From contig CANGJJ010000002.1 in the NCBI GenBank assembly GCA_947454485.1, positions 310,001 to 374,000 of the forward strand: DNA of 64,000 bases, given 5' to 3'. The notes under the pieces are model-generated. The model was given only the letters and a program-made list of their open reading frames with translations. It was not told the DNA's origin and made no database searches. The translations under genes and the position numbers were made by a program. Shown one piece after another: positions 19,106 through 28,448 of the stretch; the stretch's first letter is position 1, and the number at the start of each line of letters is the position of its first letter. Source of the DNA: Beijerinckiaceae bacterium. GTDB lineage: Bacteria; Pseudomonadota; Alphaproteobacteria; Rhizobiales; Beijerinckiaceae.

Positions 19106-19603
19106 ATGGCTGTGTCTTTATCCATGCTGATTGAAGCGCAGGGCTGGCAGGCCCAGCCTGAGCTTGAGGCGCTCGTTGAGCGCGTTCTGGTCAAGGCCGA
19201 GACTCTGTGCGGTGTGCCGCTGATGGACGGCGCCGAAGTCAGCGTCTTGATGTGCGATGATGCGCATATTCAGGAGATCAACAAAGAGTGGCGCGGCCTC
19301 GACAAGCCGACCAATGTTCTCTCCTTCCCAGCTGCGCCGAAAGAGGCCCTCGCAAGATTGCCCGTAGTAGGTGATATTGCGGTGGCCTATGAGACGGTCG
19401 TCCGCGAGGCGGCTGAGGAGGGCAAGAGTCTGCCTGATCATGTTGCTCACATGATCGCCCATGGATTTCTGCATCTGGTCGGTTTCGATCACGAGACCGA
19501 TGAGGAGGCAGAAGAGATGGAGGCATTGGAGATTCGCATTCTGGGGGAGCTTGGCATTGCCGACCCCTATGCGATGGGTGAGCTGGATATGCGGGAGCGA
19601 TGA
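19106..19603 (+). CDS. ybeY: Endoribonuclease YbeY (rRNA maturation factor)
   Basis: YbeY is a zinc-dependent endoribonuclease needed for 16S rRNA 3' processing and ribosome quality control. The 165-residue product holds the zinc motif HGFLHLVGFDH (H-x3-H-x5-H) and the conserved LNKEWRGLDKPTNVLSFP-like stretch, here NKEWRGLDKPTNVLSFP. The ATG at 19106 is 1 nt after the PhoH stop. The stop overlaps the next gene as ATGA. Confidence 0.96.
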   Translation: MAVSLSMLIEAQGWQAQPELEALVERVLVKAETLCGVPLMDGAEVSVLMCDDAHIQEINKEWRGLDKPTNVLSFPAAPKEALARLPVVGDIAVAYETVVREAAEEGKSLPDHVAHMIAHGFLHLVGFDHETDEEAEEMEALEIRILGELGIADPYAMGELDMRER

Positions 19604-20586
19604 GTACCTCTGAAACATCCGCCACAGGTGGCGACAGACCAGGCCTTTTCGAAAGGCTGCGCGCTCTTTTTGGCTTTCAGGGCGCCTCCGTCCGCGAGGA
19701 TATCGAGGATGCGCTCGATGAGGCCGACACGCGGGCCGATATTTCCCCGCAAGAACGCCTGCTGCTGAAAAATGTGCTCAATCTGCATGACCTGCGCGTG
19801 GCCGATGTGATGGTGCCGCGCACTGATATCGTCAGCCTGCATATTCAGGCGACCGTGGGCGAGGCCCTCTCGGTCTTCCGCACGGCGGGCCATTCCCGCA
19901 TTCCCGTCTATGGCGATACGCTCGATGACCCGCGCGGCATGGTCCATATCCGCGACTTTGTGGATTATCTCGCAAGAGCGGCCGAAAGCGGCCGGCAAAC
20001 GCTCCGCCCATCAACATCTAACTCATTGAATGATAAAGTAGAAGTGGTGAAACTCGCGGGGCTTGGGCGGCTCGATTTGGCGGCCCCTCTGGCCCGCGCA
20101 GACATCTTCCGCCCCGTACTCTTCGCCCCGCCGTCCATGCCAGCGCTCGATTTGCTGGTGAAAATGCAGGCCACCCGCACCCATATCGCCCTTGTCATTG
20201 ACGAGTACGGCGGTACAGATGGTCTTGTTTCTATTGAAGATATTGTCGAAACTATCGTCGGCGATATCGAAGACGAACATGATCTTGATGAGACGCCGCA
20301 GATCGAGACCGCTGCCGATGGCAGCCTGATCCTCGATGCCCGCGCCAGTCTGGACGAGGTGGGCGAGGCGCTCGGCAGTCCGCTTCTTGTTGAAGAGCTG
20401 GAGCCTGAAGTGCTCGAGGCCATCGACACGATTGCCGGCCTTGTGACGACCTTGGCGGGCCATGTTCCGGCGCGGGGCGAGATCGTGCGTATTTCTGACA
20501 CGCAAGAATGCGAGATTCTCGATGCAGACCCGCGACGCGTGAAGAAAATCCGTTTACGCAGGATCGGGGCTGCCCAGAGCGGGTGA
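19600..20586 (+). CDS. CorC/HlyC-family CBS-domain protein
   Basis: The 328-residue cytosolic protein has an N-terminal segment LKNVLNLHDLRVADVMVPRTDI, a pair of CBS domains (about 65-200) and a C-terminal CorC_HlyC domain (about 225-325). E. coli CorC/YbeX lies in the same ybeZ-ybeY-ybeX-lnt order and has been linked to magnesium/cobalt efflux and ribosome maintenance. It lacks the DUF21 membrane domain of larger homologues. It overlaps ybeY by 4 nt and precedes lnt by 24 nt. Confidence 0.92.
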   Translation: MSTSETSATGGDRPGLFERLRALFGFQGASVREDIEDALDEADTRADISPQERLLLKNVLNLHDLRVADVMVPRTDIVSLHIQATVGEALSVFRTAGHSRIPVYGDTLDDPRGMVHIRDFVDYLARAAESGRQTLRPSTSNSLNDKVEVVKLAGLGRLDLAAPLARADIFRPVLFAPPSMPALDLLVKMQATRTHIALVIDEYGGTDGLVSIEDIVETIVGDIEDEHDLDETPQIETAADGSLILDARASLDEVGEALGSPLLVEELEPEVLEAIDTIAGLVTTLAGHVPARGEIVRISDTQECEILDADPRRVKKIRLRRIGAAQSG

Positions 20587-20610
20587 TTCTGTCCTTGAGA
20601 AGATGATTTC

Positions 20611-22239
20611 ATGACTTTTGCTGACCGCATTCTTTTGTCTTGGGGTTGGCGTCGGCGCGCGATTGGTTTTCTGGCTGGTGCAGCGGGAGCTGCTGCACTT
20701 CCTCCGCTCGACGTATTCCCTGCGCTCTTCATCACCATGGTGACTTCGATCTGGTTGATCGATGGCTGTGTGCATGGTGCAAAATCCAATGGCCTGCGTT
20801 CACTCTCGCTGCGTCACTCCGCTTGGGCGGCGGCGCTCGATGGCTGGTTCCTCGGCTTTGGCTATTTCGTTGCGGGCCTGTGGTGGCTGGGCTCGGCCTT
20901 TCTCGTTGAGGCTGACAAATTCGCTTGGGCGATTCCCTTCGCCGTTGCGGGTCTGCCTGCTGTGCTGGCTTGTTTTACCGGGTTTGGTTTTGCGCTGGCG
21001 CGTGTGGTGTGGAGCGATGGGCCGGGGCGCATTTTCGCGCTCGCTTTTGGTCTTGGCGCCACTGAATGGCTACGCGGTTATGTGGCGACAGGCTTTCCGT
21101 GGAACTCCTTTGGCATGGCGCTTGGCGGCAATGTGGTTCTCGCCCAGCCGGCCGCCTATGTCGGTCTTTATGGCCTGACGATTTTGGCCGTTGTCATTTT
21201 CGCAGCGCCTGCCTGTTTTTGGGATATTGGCCGCAATGGCAAGCGCAATTGGGGCATGGGCCTGTTTGGCCTTGCGCTCTTGGGCCTTGTGGCAGGCGGT
21301 GGCGCTTTGCGTTTGTCTTTTGCGACTGATGATGTCGTCCCCGGCGTCAAGCTGCGGATCATGCAGCCCAATCTGCCGCAAGATGCGAAGTTCCGCGCCG
21401 ACAATAAAGAAGAGATTTTGCAGCACTATCTGTCGCTGTCAGACCGCGCGACGTCGCCGCAAACAACGGGCGTTGCAGATGTCACCCATCTGATTTGGCC
21501 AGAATCTGCGTTCCCCTTCATTCTGTCGCGTGATGCGGCGACGCTCTCGCGCATTGGTGCTTTTCTTGGCCAATCCACCCTGCTCGTGACGGGCGCAGCG
21601 CGTGTGGAAGAACATCGCGCCGGACGACTTATTGGCGAGATGGATATTTCTTATTTCAACTCTGTTCAGGTCTTGAAGCCGGGCGGTGAAATCATCGCAA
21701 CTTATGACAAAGCCCATCTGGTTCCCTTTGGTGAATATGTGCCTTTCAATGAGGTGCTTGAGAACTTTGGTGTGCGCCATCTTGTCCATATTCCCGGTGG
21801 TTTTGAAGCGGCCAGCACGCGCCGTGCTTTGAATGTGCCGGGTCTGCCGCCTGTCTCTGCGCTTGTGTGCTACGAAGCAATTTTCCCTGGTGAGGCGGTG
21901 CCTGCGGGCGAGCGTCCCGGCCTTCTTCTCAATCTGACCAATGATGGTTGGTTTGGGGCGACCTCCGGGCCTTATCAACATTTTGCCCAAGCCCGTTTGC
22001 GCGCGATTGAAGAGGGGCTTCCCTTGGTGCGCGCGGCCAATACCGGCATCTCGGCCGTTGTCGATTCTTATGGGCGTGTCTGGCGCTCCTTGCCGCTCAA
22101 TGTCGAGGATGTACTCGACGCTGCTTTGCCGCGCGCTTTGCCCTCGACCTTCTTCTCGGATGATCCTGTGACGGGGCCTTTCCTTTTACTCAGTGCAGCG
22201 CTTTTGCTTGCATTTATCGCACTCCTGTTGCGCAACTGA
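20611..22239 (+). CDS. lnt: Apolipoprotein N-acyltransferase
   Basis: Lnt adds the third acyl chain to lipoproteins at the periplasmic face of the inner membrane. The 542-residue protein has about six N-terminal membrane helices (to about residue 235), then a nitrilase-fold domain and a final C-terminal helix. The catalytic triad is visible as Glu in LIWPESAFPF, Lys in YDKAHLVPFGEYVPF and Cys in ALVCYEAIFP. The rhizobial homologue was described as actA, an acid-tolerance gene. It follows corC and precedes an XRE regulator gene. Confidence 0.95.
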   Translation: MTFADRILLSWGWRRRAIGFLAGAAGAAALPPLDVFPALFITMVTSIWLIDGCVHGAKSNGLRSLSLRHSAWAAALDGWFLGFGYFVAGLWWLGSAFLVEADKFAWAIPFAVAGLPAVLACFTGFGFALARVVWSDGPGRIFALAFGLGATEWLRGYVATGFPWNSFGMALGGNVVLAQPAAYVGLYGLTILAVVIFAAPACFWDIGRNGKRNWGMGLFGLALLGLVAGGGALRLSFATDDVVPGVKLRIMQPNLPQDAKFRADNKEEILQHYLSLSDRATSPQTTGVADVTHLIWPESAFPFILSRDAATLSRIGAFLGQSTLLVTGAARVEEHRAGRLIGEMDISYFNSVQVLKPGGEIIATYDKAHLVPFGEYVPFNEVLENFGVRHLVHIPGGFEAASTRRALNVPGLPPVSALVCYEAIFPGEAVPAGERPGLLLNLTNDGWFGATSGPYQHFAQARLRAIEEGLPLVRAANTGISAVVDSYGRVWRSLPLNVEDVLDAALPRALPSTFFSDDPVTGPFLLLSAALLLAFIALLLRN

Positions 22240-22348
22240 ACCAAAACGACTGCAAAATCGCATTGCTTCCTTGCGTCACTTGCGCCTTACTACAGATACA
22301 GTTCGTCCTTCCCTTGGGGCGCTGTTGAGATGAGGCTGCAGGGCGCGC

Positions 22349-22771
22349 GTGGCGAAGGTTCCTAATCCGATCGACAAGCATGTGGGCAGCCGAGTGCGCA
22401 TGCGCCGTATGTTGCTCGGCCTCAGTCAGGAGCGATTGGGCGAGCAATTGGGCGTCACCTTCCAGCAAGTGCAGAAATACGAAAAAGGCATGAATCGGAT
22501 CGGTGCAAGCCGTCTGCAGCAGATCGCAGAAATCCTCGATGTGCCGCCCTCTTTCTTTTTTGAAGATGCACGCCCCATCGAGACTGAGGCGCCCAAAGGA
22601 TTTTCGGAAAATACCTCCTCCGTCTATGTGGTCGACTTTCTGTCCACGGTGGAGGGTCTGCAATTGAACAAGGCTTTCGCCAGTATCAAGGATCAGAAAT
22701 TGCGCCGCCGCTTGGTCGATCTGGTGGTCGCCATTGCCGCCAGCAGCGATGAGACGAAGACGGTCGACTGA
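22349..22771 (+). CDS. XRE-family regulator between lnt and metK (PhrR-like)
   Basis: The 140-residue protein has a Cro/CI HTH at about residues 14-68 (VRMRRMLLGLSQERLGEQLG, then VTFQQVQKYEKGMNRIGASRL) and a variable C-terminus ending in a helix of the LRRRLVDLVVAIA type. The start is GTG. The same order, lnt (actA) followed by an HTH gene, occurs in Sinorhizobium, where the regulator was named PhrR and reported as low-pH induced; equivalence here is inferred from synteny. Two palindromes lie just downstream, before metK. Confidence 0.88.
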   Translation: MAKVPNPIDKHVGSRVRMRRMLLGLSQERLGEQLGVTFQQVQKYEKGMNRIGASRLQQIAEILDVPPSFFFEDARPIETEAPKGFSENTSSVYVVDFLSTVEGLQLNKAFASIKDQKLRRRLVDLVVAIAASSDETKTVD

Positions 22772-22773
22772 GC

Positions 22774-22816
22774 CGTTCGATTTATCGAACGATTCAGCCC
22801 TTTCGTCTTGACGAAA
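22774..22816. promoter_or_regulatory. Tandem palindromes in the metK leader
   Basis: CGTTCGAT-TT-ATCGAACG (22774-22791) and TTTCGTC-TT-GACGAAA (22801-22816) are two perfect dyads, both with a central TT, whose centres are 26 bp apart. They begin 3 nt after the XRE stop. As DNA they look like operator sites; as RNA they would form hairpins, the second with a CUUG-type loop. A third GC-rich inverted repeat, CCGGG/CCCGG, follows near 22857-22871. No known riboswitch was recognised. Confidence 0.4.
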
Positions 22817-22904
22817 AGAACGGCCTCTGCAACAAAGCCTTGCTTAAAAATCCGCCCGGGGCCAAGCCCGGCCGCTGGCGCGACCGTGATCCTGGAGGCG
22901 ATGC

Positions 22905-24092
22905 GTGGCCCGTCAAAGCTATCTTTTCACCAGTGAATCTGTTTCCGAAGGCCATCCCGACAAGGTCTGCGACCGGATTTCCGATGAAGTCGTTGATCTG
23001 TTCTTCCGTGAAGGCAAGGCTGCGGGCATTGACCCCTATCAGATCCGCGTCGCCTGCGAGACGCTGGCCACAACCAACCGTGTTGTGATCGCCGGTGAAG
23101 TGCGCGGCCCCTCGATCACCGAGGACACAATCATCCACCTCGCCCGTCAGGCCATCAAGGACATTGGCTACGAGCAGGAAGGCTTCCATTGGGAGCGCGC
23201 CAAGATCGACGTTCTGCTTCATGCGCAGTCGGTCGACATCGCACAGGGTGTTGATGCTGGCGGCAGCAAGGAAGAAGGCGCTGGCGATCAGGGCATCATG
23301 TTTGGCTATGCCTGCCTTGAGACGCCCGAGCTGATGCCAGCTCCGCTGCATTATTCGCACAAGATCCTGCGCCTCATCTCTGAAGCCCGTCATGCGGGTG
23401 TTGAGAAGGCACTGGGCCCTGACTCCAAGAGCCAGGTCACTGTGCGCTATGAAAATGGCAAGCCGGTCGGCGTTACGCAGATCGTCGTGTCGCATCAGCA
23501 TTTGATCGAAAATCTGACCTCTGGTCAGGTGCGCGATCTGGTCGAGCCTTATGTTCGCAAGGCTCTTCCTGATGGCTGGATCACCAAGGATACGGTGTGG
23601 CACATCAATCCTACGGGTAAGTTCTTCATCGGCGGTCCTGATGGTGACACCGGCCTCACCGGCCGCAAGATCATCGTCGACACTTACGGCGGCGCAGCTC
23701 CTCACGGTGGTGGCGCTTTCTCCGGCAAGGATCCGACCAAGGTTGACCGTTCGGCTGCTTATGCTGCGCGCTATCTTGCCAAGAATGTTGTCGCTGCTGG
23801 CCTTGCTGACCGCTGCACCATTCAGCTTGCTTATGCGATTGGCGTCGCCAAGCCGCTTTCGATCTATGCTGACTTGCATGACACCGGCCATGTGGACACC
23901 GCCAAGCTCGAGACCATTCTCGGTCAGGTGATGGATCTGTCGCCGCGCGGCATTCGCGAGCATCTGCATCTCAACAAGCCGATCTATGCACGCACCTCGG
24001 CCTTCGGTCACTTTGGCCGCGAGCCCGATGCAGAGGGTGGCTTCTCCTGGGAGAAGACCGACCTCGTCAGCGCGCTCAAGGGCGCGTTCTGA
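22905..24092 (+). CDS. metK: S-adenosylmethionine synthetase
   Basis: MetK makes SAM from methionine and ATP. The 395-residue product has the family signatures: [20 protein letters not shown] at the N-terminus, [12 protein letters not shown], and the glycine-rich [19 protein letters not shown]. The start is GTG, with a GGAGG site 7 nt or so upstream; an overlapping ATG nearby is out of frame. A strong intrinsic terminator follows 25 nt after the stop. Codon use looks more biased than in neighbouring genes, as expected for high expression. Confidence 0.97.
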   Translation: MARQSYLFTSESVSEGHPDKVCDRISDEVVDLFFREGKAAGIDPYQIRVACETLATTNRVVIAGEVRGPSITEDTIIHLARQAIKDIGYEQEGFHWERAKIDVLLHAQSVDIAQGVDAGGSKEEGAGDQGIMFGYACLETPELMPAPLHYSHKILRLISEARHAGVEKALGPDSKSQVTVRYENGKPVGVTQIVVSHQHLIENLTSGQVRDLVEPYVRKALPDGWITKDTVWHINPTGKFFIGGPDGDTGLTGRKIIVDTYGGAAPHGGGAFSGKDPTKVDRSAAYAARYLAKNVVAAGLADRCTIQLAYAIGVAKPLSIYADLHDTGHVDTAKLETILGQVMDLSPRGIREHLHLNKPIYARTSAFGHFGREPDAEGGFSWEKTDLVSALKGAF

Positions 24093-24117
24093 TCAGATCA
24101 GCCTTGTGCTAAATCAT

Positions 24118-24145
24118 GGCGCCGGATTCGTCCGGCGCCTTTTTC
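24118..24145 (+). terminator. Intrinsic terminator of metK
   Basis: A perfect 9-bp stem (GGCGCCGGA / TCCGGCGCC) with a TTCG tetraloop is followed at once by TTTTT. This is a textbook Rho-independent terminator. It ends only about 10 nt before the trmB start codon. Confidence 0.92.
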
Positions 24146-24155
24146 GTTGAGCGCC

Positions 24156-24854
24156 ATGAGCCATCCCATCGATCCTGCTGATCCTCGTCCCGGCTTGCAC
24201 GGTCGCCGTAAAGGCAAGCCGTTGCGCACGCATCAAAACGATCTTGTCACAGATCTTCTGCCGCAGATCAGCGTCGATGTGTCAAAGCCCGTCGATCTTG
24301 TCGCGCTCTTTGGTCAAGAGCCCAAAGAGCTTTGGATTGAGATCGGCTTTGGCGGCGGCGAACATCTCAATATGGATGCGCTCAACAATCCCGATGTCTG
24401 CTTCATCGGCTGCGAGCCTTTCATCAATGGCGTGGCAAAAATGCTCGCCAATATTGAGAACAATGGCCTCACCAATGTGCGCCTTCATGCGGGCGATGCC
24501 TTTGATGTGTTGAAACAGCTGCCCGATGGCTGCGCCACGCGCATCAATCTGCTCTATCCCGATCCTTGGCCCAAACGCCGCCAGCGCAAACGCCGCTTCG
24601 TGTCAGATCATTCGGTGCAAGAATTTGCCCGCTTGCTCAAAAGCAATGGCGTCTTTCGTTTTGCCAGCGACATTGATGATTACACCGGCTGGACCTTGGC
24701 GCGTGTGCTGCCCTCGCCCCATTTCACATGGGAGGCTGAGAGCGCGAATGATTGGCTCATTCCATGGCCGGGCTTTACGCGCACGCGCTATGAAGAAAAA
24801 GCCATTCGTGAGGGACGCCGCTCGTCCTATCTCACCTTCCGCCGCAAGGCTTAA
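24156..24854 (+). CDS. trmB: tRNA (guanine-N7-)-methyltransferase
   Basis: TrmB methylates G46 in tRNA variable loops using SAM. The 232-residue product has SAM motif I (WIEIGFGGGEHL), the family motif RINLLYPDPWPKRRQRKRR and the C-terminal FTRTRYEEKAIREGR signature. The ATG at 24156 is chosen; an in-frame TTG at 24147 lies in the terminator tail. No Shine-Dalgarno is seen, and the start sits just after the metK terminator, so initiation may be leaderless or depend on read-through. The stop overlaps the stop of the convergent YgjP-like gene by 3 nt. Confidence 0.95.
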   Translation: MSHPIDPADPRPGLHGRRKGKPLRTHQNDLVTDLLPQISVDVSKPVDLVALFGQEPKELWIEIGFGGGEHLNMDALNNPDVCFIGCEPFINGVAKMLANIENNGLTNVRLHAGDAFDVLKQLPDGCATRINLLYPDPWPKRRQRKRRFVSDHSVQEFARLLKSNGVFRFASDIDDYTGWTLARVLPSPHFTWEAESANDWLIPWPGFTRTRYEEKAIREGRRSSYLTFRRKA

Positions 24855-25648
24855 TCAGCTTCGCTTGATTCTGTGTCACTCTCGCTATTGGGCGCATGTC
24901 CGTAGCGATGAAGCGACGCACCATGCGCGCGCAGCCAAGCCTCAGCGGCATCTGTCTGCGGGCTGAGTTTGCGCGCCACTTTCCAGAATTTATCAGAATG
25001 ATTGAGATGGATCAGATGGGCCACTTCATGCGCGGCGAGATAGTCGAGCACGAAGGCGGGCGCCATGATGAGGCGCCATGAGAAGTTGAGACCGCCTGAT
25101 GCCGAGCAAGAGCCCCAGCGGCTCGTCGTATCGCGCACCGTGACTTTGCGCGCGACGATGTCGAGCGTCTTGCAGTGACGGCGCACGGCTTCTTCGAGTT
25201 TCTGGCGCGCCTGCTTTTTTAGAAAATCACTGATGCGACGCGGCACATGACCACTCGCACCGACAACAAACAAAACTGGCTCACCTGTCTCGCGTGCTCC
25301 CAGCCACACAGTGCCGCGCATCTCTTTCATGTGAATGATGAGATGCGGCACGCCTTCATAGGGAACGACCTGTCCATCCATGAAGGGGATCGGCTCTGGC
25401 AAGCGGCGCAAACGTGTGCCGATCCAGGCGGCATTGCGCTCAGCAAATTGTTTGGCATCAGTCAAAGAACTGCGCGGCGGCATGGTGAGCACAACATCGC
25501 GCGTGGCTGAGCGCACGCGCAATGTGAAGCGCGTGGCACCGCTCACGCGTTTAAGCGCAACGCGGTAGGATTCGCCTCCATGGGACACATCAAGATGGGA
25601 TGTGGCACGCGGTGGCGTGGATCGCCGGAAGAGTCGCAGCATGGGCAA
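24851..25648 (-). CDS. YgjP-like (DUF45) zinc metallopeptidase
   Basis: The 265-residue protein has a C-terminal SprT/YgjP-type domain with the zinc motif HEVAHLIHLNHSDKFW (HExxH plus a downstream His) and the preceding TTSRWGSCSASGGLNFSWRL stretch that marks this family. The first 25 residues are basic and not membrane-like. E. coli YgjP belongs to this group; the physiological substrate is unknown. It converges with trmB. Confidence 0.88.
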   Translation of the reverse strand: MPMLRLFRRSTPPRATSHLDVSHGGESYRVALKRVSGATRFTLRVRSATRDVVLTMPPRSSLTDAKQFAERNAAWIGTRLRRLPEPIPFMDGQVVPYEGVPHLIIHMKEMRGTVWLGARETGEPVLFVVGASGHVPRRISDFLKKQARQKLEEAVRRHCKTLDIVARKVTVRDTTSRWGSCSASGGLNFSWRLIMAPAFVLDYLAAHEVAHLIHLNHSDKFWKVARKLSPQTDAAEAWLRAHGASLHRYGHAPNSESDTESSEAD

Positions 25649-25704
25649 AGACTAGCGCGGCGCACAGGTCTTTGCCAGTACCCAAAGGCGACAGCTTGCG
25701 AGAA

Positions 25705-26961
25705 TCAGGGCTTGCCGCGCTCGTCGATACTATCGATGAAGGTCTTGATGCGGGGCGCGATCTCATTGCGGTAACGTGAGCCGTTGAACACCCCATAATG
25801 GCCGACGCTCATCTGCAGATAATGCGTCTTGCGGTCATCGGGAATATTCACGCACAGATCTTGCGCAGCTTGCGTCTGGCCAACGCCGGAAATGTCATCA
25901 CGCTCGCCCTCAACCGTCATCAGGCCGCACTGGCGAATGGCGGTCAGATCAACCCGCTCATTGCCATGCATCATCTCGCCTTTGGGCAGAAGATGGCGCA
26001 CGAAGACGGTCTCGATTGTCTGCATATAATAGTCCGCGTCGAGATCCATGACGGCCATATATTCATCATAGAAGTCGCGATGCTTTTCAGCCGAGTCGCC
26101 GTCGCCCTGAACGAGATGGTTGAACATATCGACATGGGCATTCACATGGCGGTCGAGATTCATCGCCATGAAGCCGGAGAGCTGCAGGAAGCCGGGATAG
26201 ACTTCGCGGCCGACACCCGGATAGGGGAAGGGCACGACATGGATGCAGTTGCGGCGGAACCAATTGGTGCCGCGCTCCTGCGCCAGCTGGTTCACCGCTG
26301 TGGGGCTGCGGCGCGTATCAATCGGGCCGCCCATCAGCACCATGGAGGCAGGTGCGAGGGGATCCTGACGGGCTTCCATCAAAGCGGTGGCGGCGATCAA
26401 AGGCACGGCGGGCTGACAGACGCCTAGCGTATGCAGACCGGCACCAGGCGCGCCCAGGCTCAGGAACTGCATGATCTCGATGAGGTAATCGATATAGGTG
26501 TCGAGATCGAAGCGCTCGGCATGCAAAGGCACCATGCGCGCATCGGACCAGTCGGTAATATAGACATCATAATGGGGCAGGAGGGCCTGCACCGTGCCGC
26601 GCAGCAAGGTCGCATAATGACCCGACAGAGGCGCGACGATCAGCAGGCGCGAGTCATTGCGTGAGGTCTCGCGTGCAAAGCGAATGACGCGGCAGAAGGG
26701 CTTCTCCCAGACGATCTCTTCACGCACTTCAACTGTGCGACCATCTATGACAGTTTCTGGCAGGTCAAAGCTGGGCTTCCCATAGCGCCGGGTGAGCCGC
26801 TCGAAGAGCTCGGCAGAGGCCGCAACATTGCGACCCCAGACCGTATTGGAGAGCGGATTCATGGGGCTTTTCAGAACCATGCGGGTGGCGTCCGACAGCG
26901 CCCGTGCGGGAGCCAGCGCCAGATGCGCCATCTCATAGAGATGATAAGAAAAAGGGCTCAT
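25705..26961 (-). CDS. phaZ: Intracellular polyhydroxybutyrate depolymerase
   Basis: The 418-residue protein matches the intracellular PHB depolymerase family that mobilises storage polyester granules. The N-terminus (SPFSYHLYEMAHLALAPAR) is characteristic. The alpha/beta-hydrolase nucleophile region reads LGVCQPAVPLIAA, with Cys182 at the position of the active Cys of Ralstonia PhaZ1. The C-terminal half has the conserved VGHYGVFNGSRYRNEIAPRI. It indicates that the organism stores PHB. The gene is divergent from regB, with about 158 nt between starts. Confidence 0.92.
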   Translation of the reverse strand: MSPFSYHLYEMAHLALAPARALSDATRMVLKSPMNPLSNTVWGRNVAASAELFERLTRRYGKPSFDLPETVIDGRTVEVREEIVWEKPFCRVIRFARETSRNDSRLLIVAPLSGHYATLLRGTVQALLPHYDVYITDWSDARMVPLHAERFDLDTYIDYLIEIMQFLSLGAPGAGLHTLGVCQPAVPLIAATALMEARQDPLAPASMVLMGGPIDTRRSPTAVNQLAQERGTNWFRRNCIHVVPFPYPGVGREVYPGFLQLSGFMAMNLDRHVNAHVDMFNHLVQGDGDSAEKHRDFYDEYMAVMDLDADYYMQTIETVFVRHLLPKGEMMHGNERVDLTAIRQCGLMTVEGERDDISGVGQTQAAQDLCVNIPDDRKTHYLQMSVGHYGVFNGSRYRNEIAPRIKTFIDSIDERGKP

Positions 26962-27119
26962 TGGGTCACCGTTGCGCCGGCCCTGGCGATAGCTGGGCGG
27001 GAGTTTCGCCGCACTGCAACATAAACCACAGCTTGAATCAATCGGTCTCTTAGTCCAACACGGGCCGCGACACCGATTATTGGCCCGCGTGCCAAAAATG
27101 CGCGGCGGAGACGCCTCCC

Positions 27120-28442
27120 ATGCCTGAATTGTCTGACCTTGGTCTTGGCCATCATGCCCGCCGTCTGAGGCTCGATACGCTGCTCAGGCTGCGCTGGCTC
27201 GCCATTGCGGGCCAGACCGTGGCGGTGCTGATCATCTACGGCCTGCTGAATTTCGATGTCCCGATTTCCCTGTGTTTTGTGGCCATCGCTGCATCAGCTT
27301 GGCTCAACATCGGGCTGCGCCTGCGGTTCCCTCTCACGCAAAGGTTGAAAGACCTCTCAGCCTTCGCGCTTTTGTCCTTTGACATTCTGCAGCTGTCGGG
27401 CCTGCTGTTCCTGACCGGGGGCCTGACCAATCCTTTTGCGGTTTTGTTTCTGGCCCCAATCATGGTCTCGGCCATGTCCTTGTCTTGGCGCGGGACCTTG
27501 TTGCTGATGCTGTTGATGGTGACAGCGGCCTCCCTGCTGGCATTCTATCATTTCCCTCTGCCCTGGCATCGCGGTGTGGCGCTGGAGCTGCCCTATCTCT
27601 ATGTGGCAGGCATCTGGATGGCGCTGGTCTCGGGCGCGGCCTTTGTGGCGGTCTATGCCTATCGCGTGTCTGAAGAGGCCCGCGCTTTGTCGGATGCGCT
27701 GACCGCTACCGAGCTTGTTCTGGCGCGCGAGCAGCATCTGACCCAGCTTGATGGTCTGGCCGCTGCCGCTGCCCATGAGCTGGGAACGCCGCTGGCCACG
27801 ATCACCCTCGTTGTCAAAGATCTCGAAAAATCGGTCGAGGCGGGGACGCCCTTGGCTGAAGATGTCGGCCTGATCGCGCAGGAGGTCAGCCGCTGCCGCA
27901 CGATCCTGTCCAAGATCGCCTCGCTCGGCAATGAAGGGCCGGGCATGCTCGACGATATGAGCGTCTCCCATCTTGTCGAAGAGGTCGTCGGCCCGCAGCG
28001 CGACTTTGGCGTGGCCTTGCGCATTGAGCGGCAGGGGGAGGGGCCAGAGCCCAAATGCCTGCGAAATCCCGGTCTGCTCTATGGTTTGGGCAATATAGTT
28101 GAAAATGCCATTGATTTTGCCACGGCCGAAGTGCGTATTTTGATCCGTTGGTCGGCTCTCTGCGTGAGCATTACGGTGGAAGATGATGGTCCGGGCTTTT
28201 CGGGTGATGTGATCACCCGTCTGGGCGAGCCTTATCTGACATCGCGAGGCACACGAAAGGCAAAGGCAGAGGGCGAAGGCCTTGGCCTTGGTCTGTTCAT
28301 CGCCAAGACACTTCTCGAGCGCTCCGGCGCGACAGTGGCGATGGGTAATGCGGCCGTGACGCATCTGGGCGCACGGGTGGAGGCCATCTGGCCGCGCGCT
28401 GTCTTTGAGCGCAGGCCCGCCAGTCTCGAAGGAGAGGTGTGA
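27120..28442 (+). CDS. regB: RegB/PrrB/ActS redox-sensing histidine kinase
   Basis: This membrane kinase senses redox state through quinones and a reactive Cys and phosphorylates RegA. The 440-residue product has about six N-terminal membrane helices (25-180), with the conserved quinone-binding-type loop GGLTNPF (100-106), an H-box AAAAHELGTPLA (H219), the redox Cys in VSRCRTIL (C259) and N/G boxes in the ATPase domain. Both redox features are intact. It is followed 6 nt later by regA. Rhizobial names are actS/actR. Confidence 0.93.
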   Translation: MPELSDLGLGHHARRLRLDTLLRLRWLAIAGQTVAVLIIYGLLNFDVPISLCFVAIAASAWLNIGLRLRFPLTQRLKDLSAFALLSFDILQLSGLLFLTGGLTNPFAVLFLAPIMVSAMSLSWRGTLLLMLLMVTAASLLAFYHFPLPWHRGVALELPYLYVAGIWMALVSGAAFVAVYAYRVSEEARALSDALTATELVLAREQHLTQLDGLAAAAAHELGTPLATITLVVKDLEKSVEAGTPLAEDVGLIAQEVSRCRTILSKIASLGNEGPGMLDDMSVSHLVEEVVGPQRDFGVALRIERQGEGPEPKCLRNPGLLYGLGNIVENAIDFATAEVRILIRWSALCVSITVEDDGPGFSGDVITRLGEPYLTSRGTRKAKAEGEGLGLGLFIAKTLLERSGATVAMGNAAVTHLGARVEAIWPRAVFERRPASLEGEV

Positions 28443-28448
28443 GCGGTG

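Noticed and set aside
22816-22904. SAM/SAH or SAM-II riboswitch before metK
   Set aside because: Short stretches such as CTGGCGCGACC and AACGGCC recall the SAM/SAH consensus, but the pairing partners and the conserved GGAGCA-type tail are not in place.
22794-24011. Long open frame (about 405 codons) antisense to metK
   Set aside because: It mirrors a highly biased, high-GC gene; its product has no recognisable domain and no ribosome site. metK is unambiguous.
26958-27155. 65-codon frame in the phaZ/regB gap, minus strand
   Set aside because: It overlaps the regB start and the phaZ start codon, is Arg-rich and has no ribosome site; it is more likely promoter DNA.
27357-28364. Open frame of about 335 codons antisense to regB
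   Set aside because: No recognisable domain; regB has intact motifs throughout.
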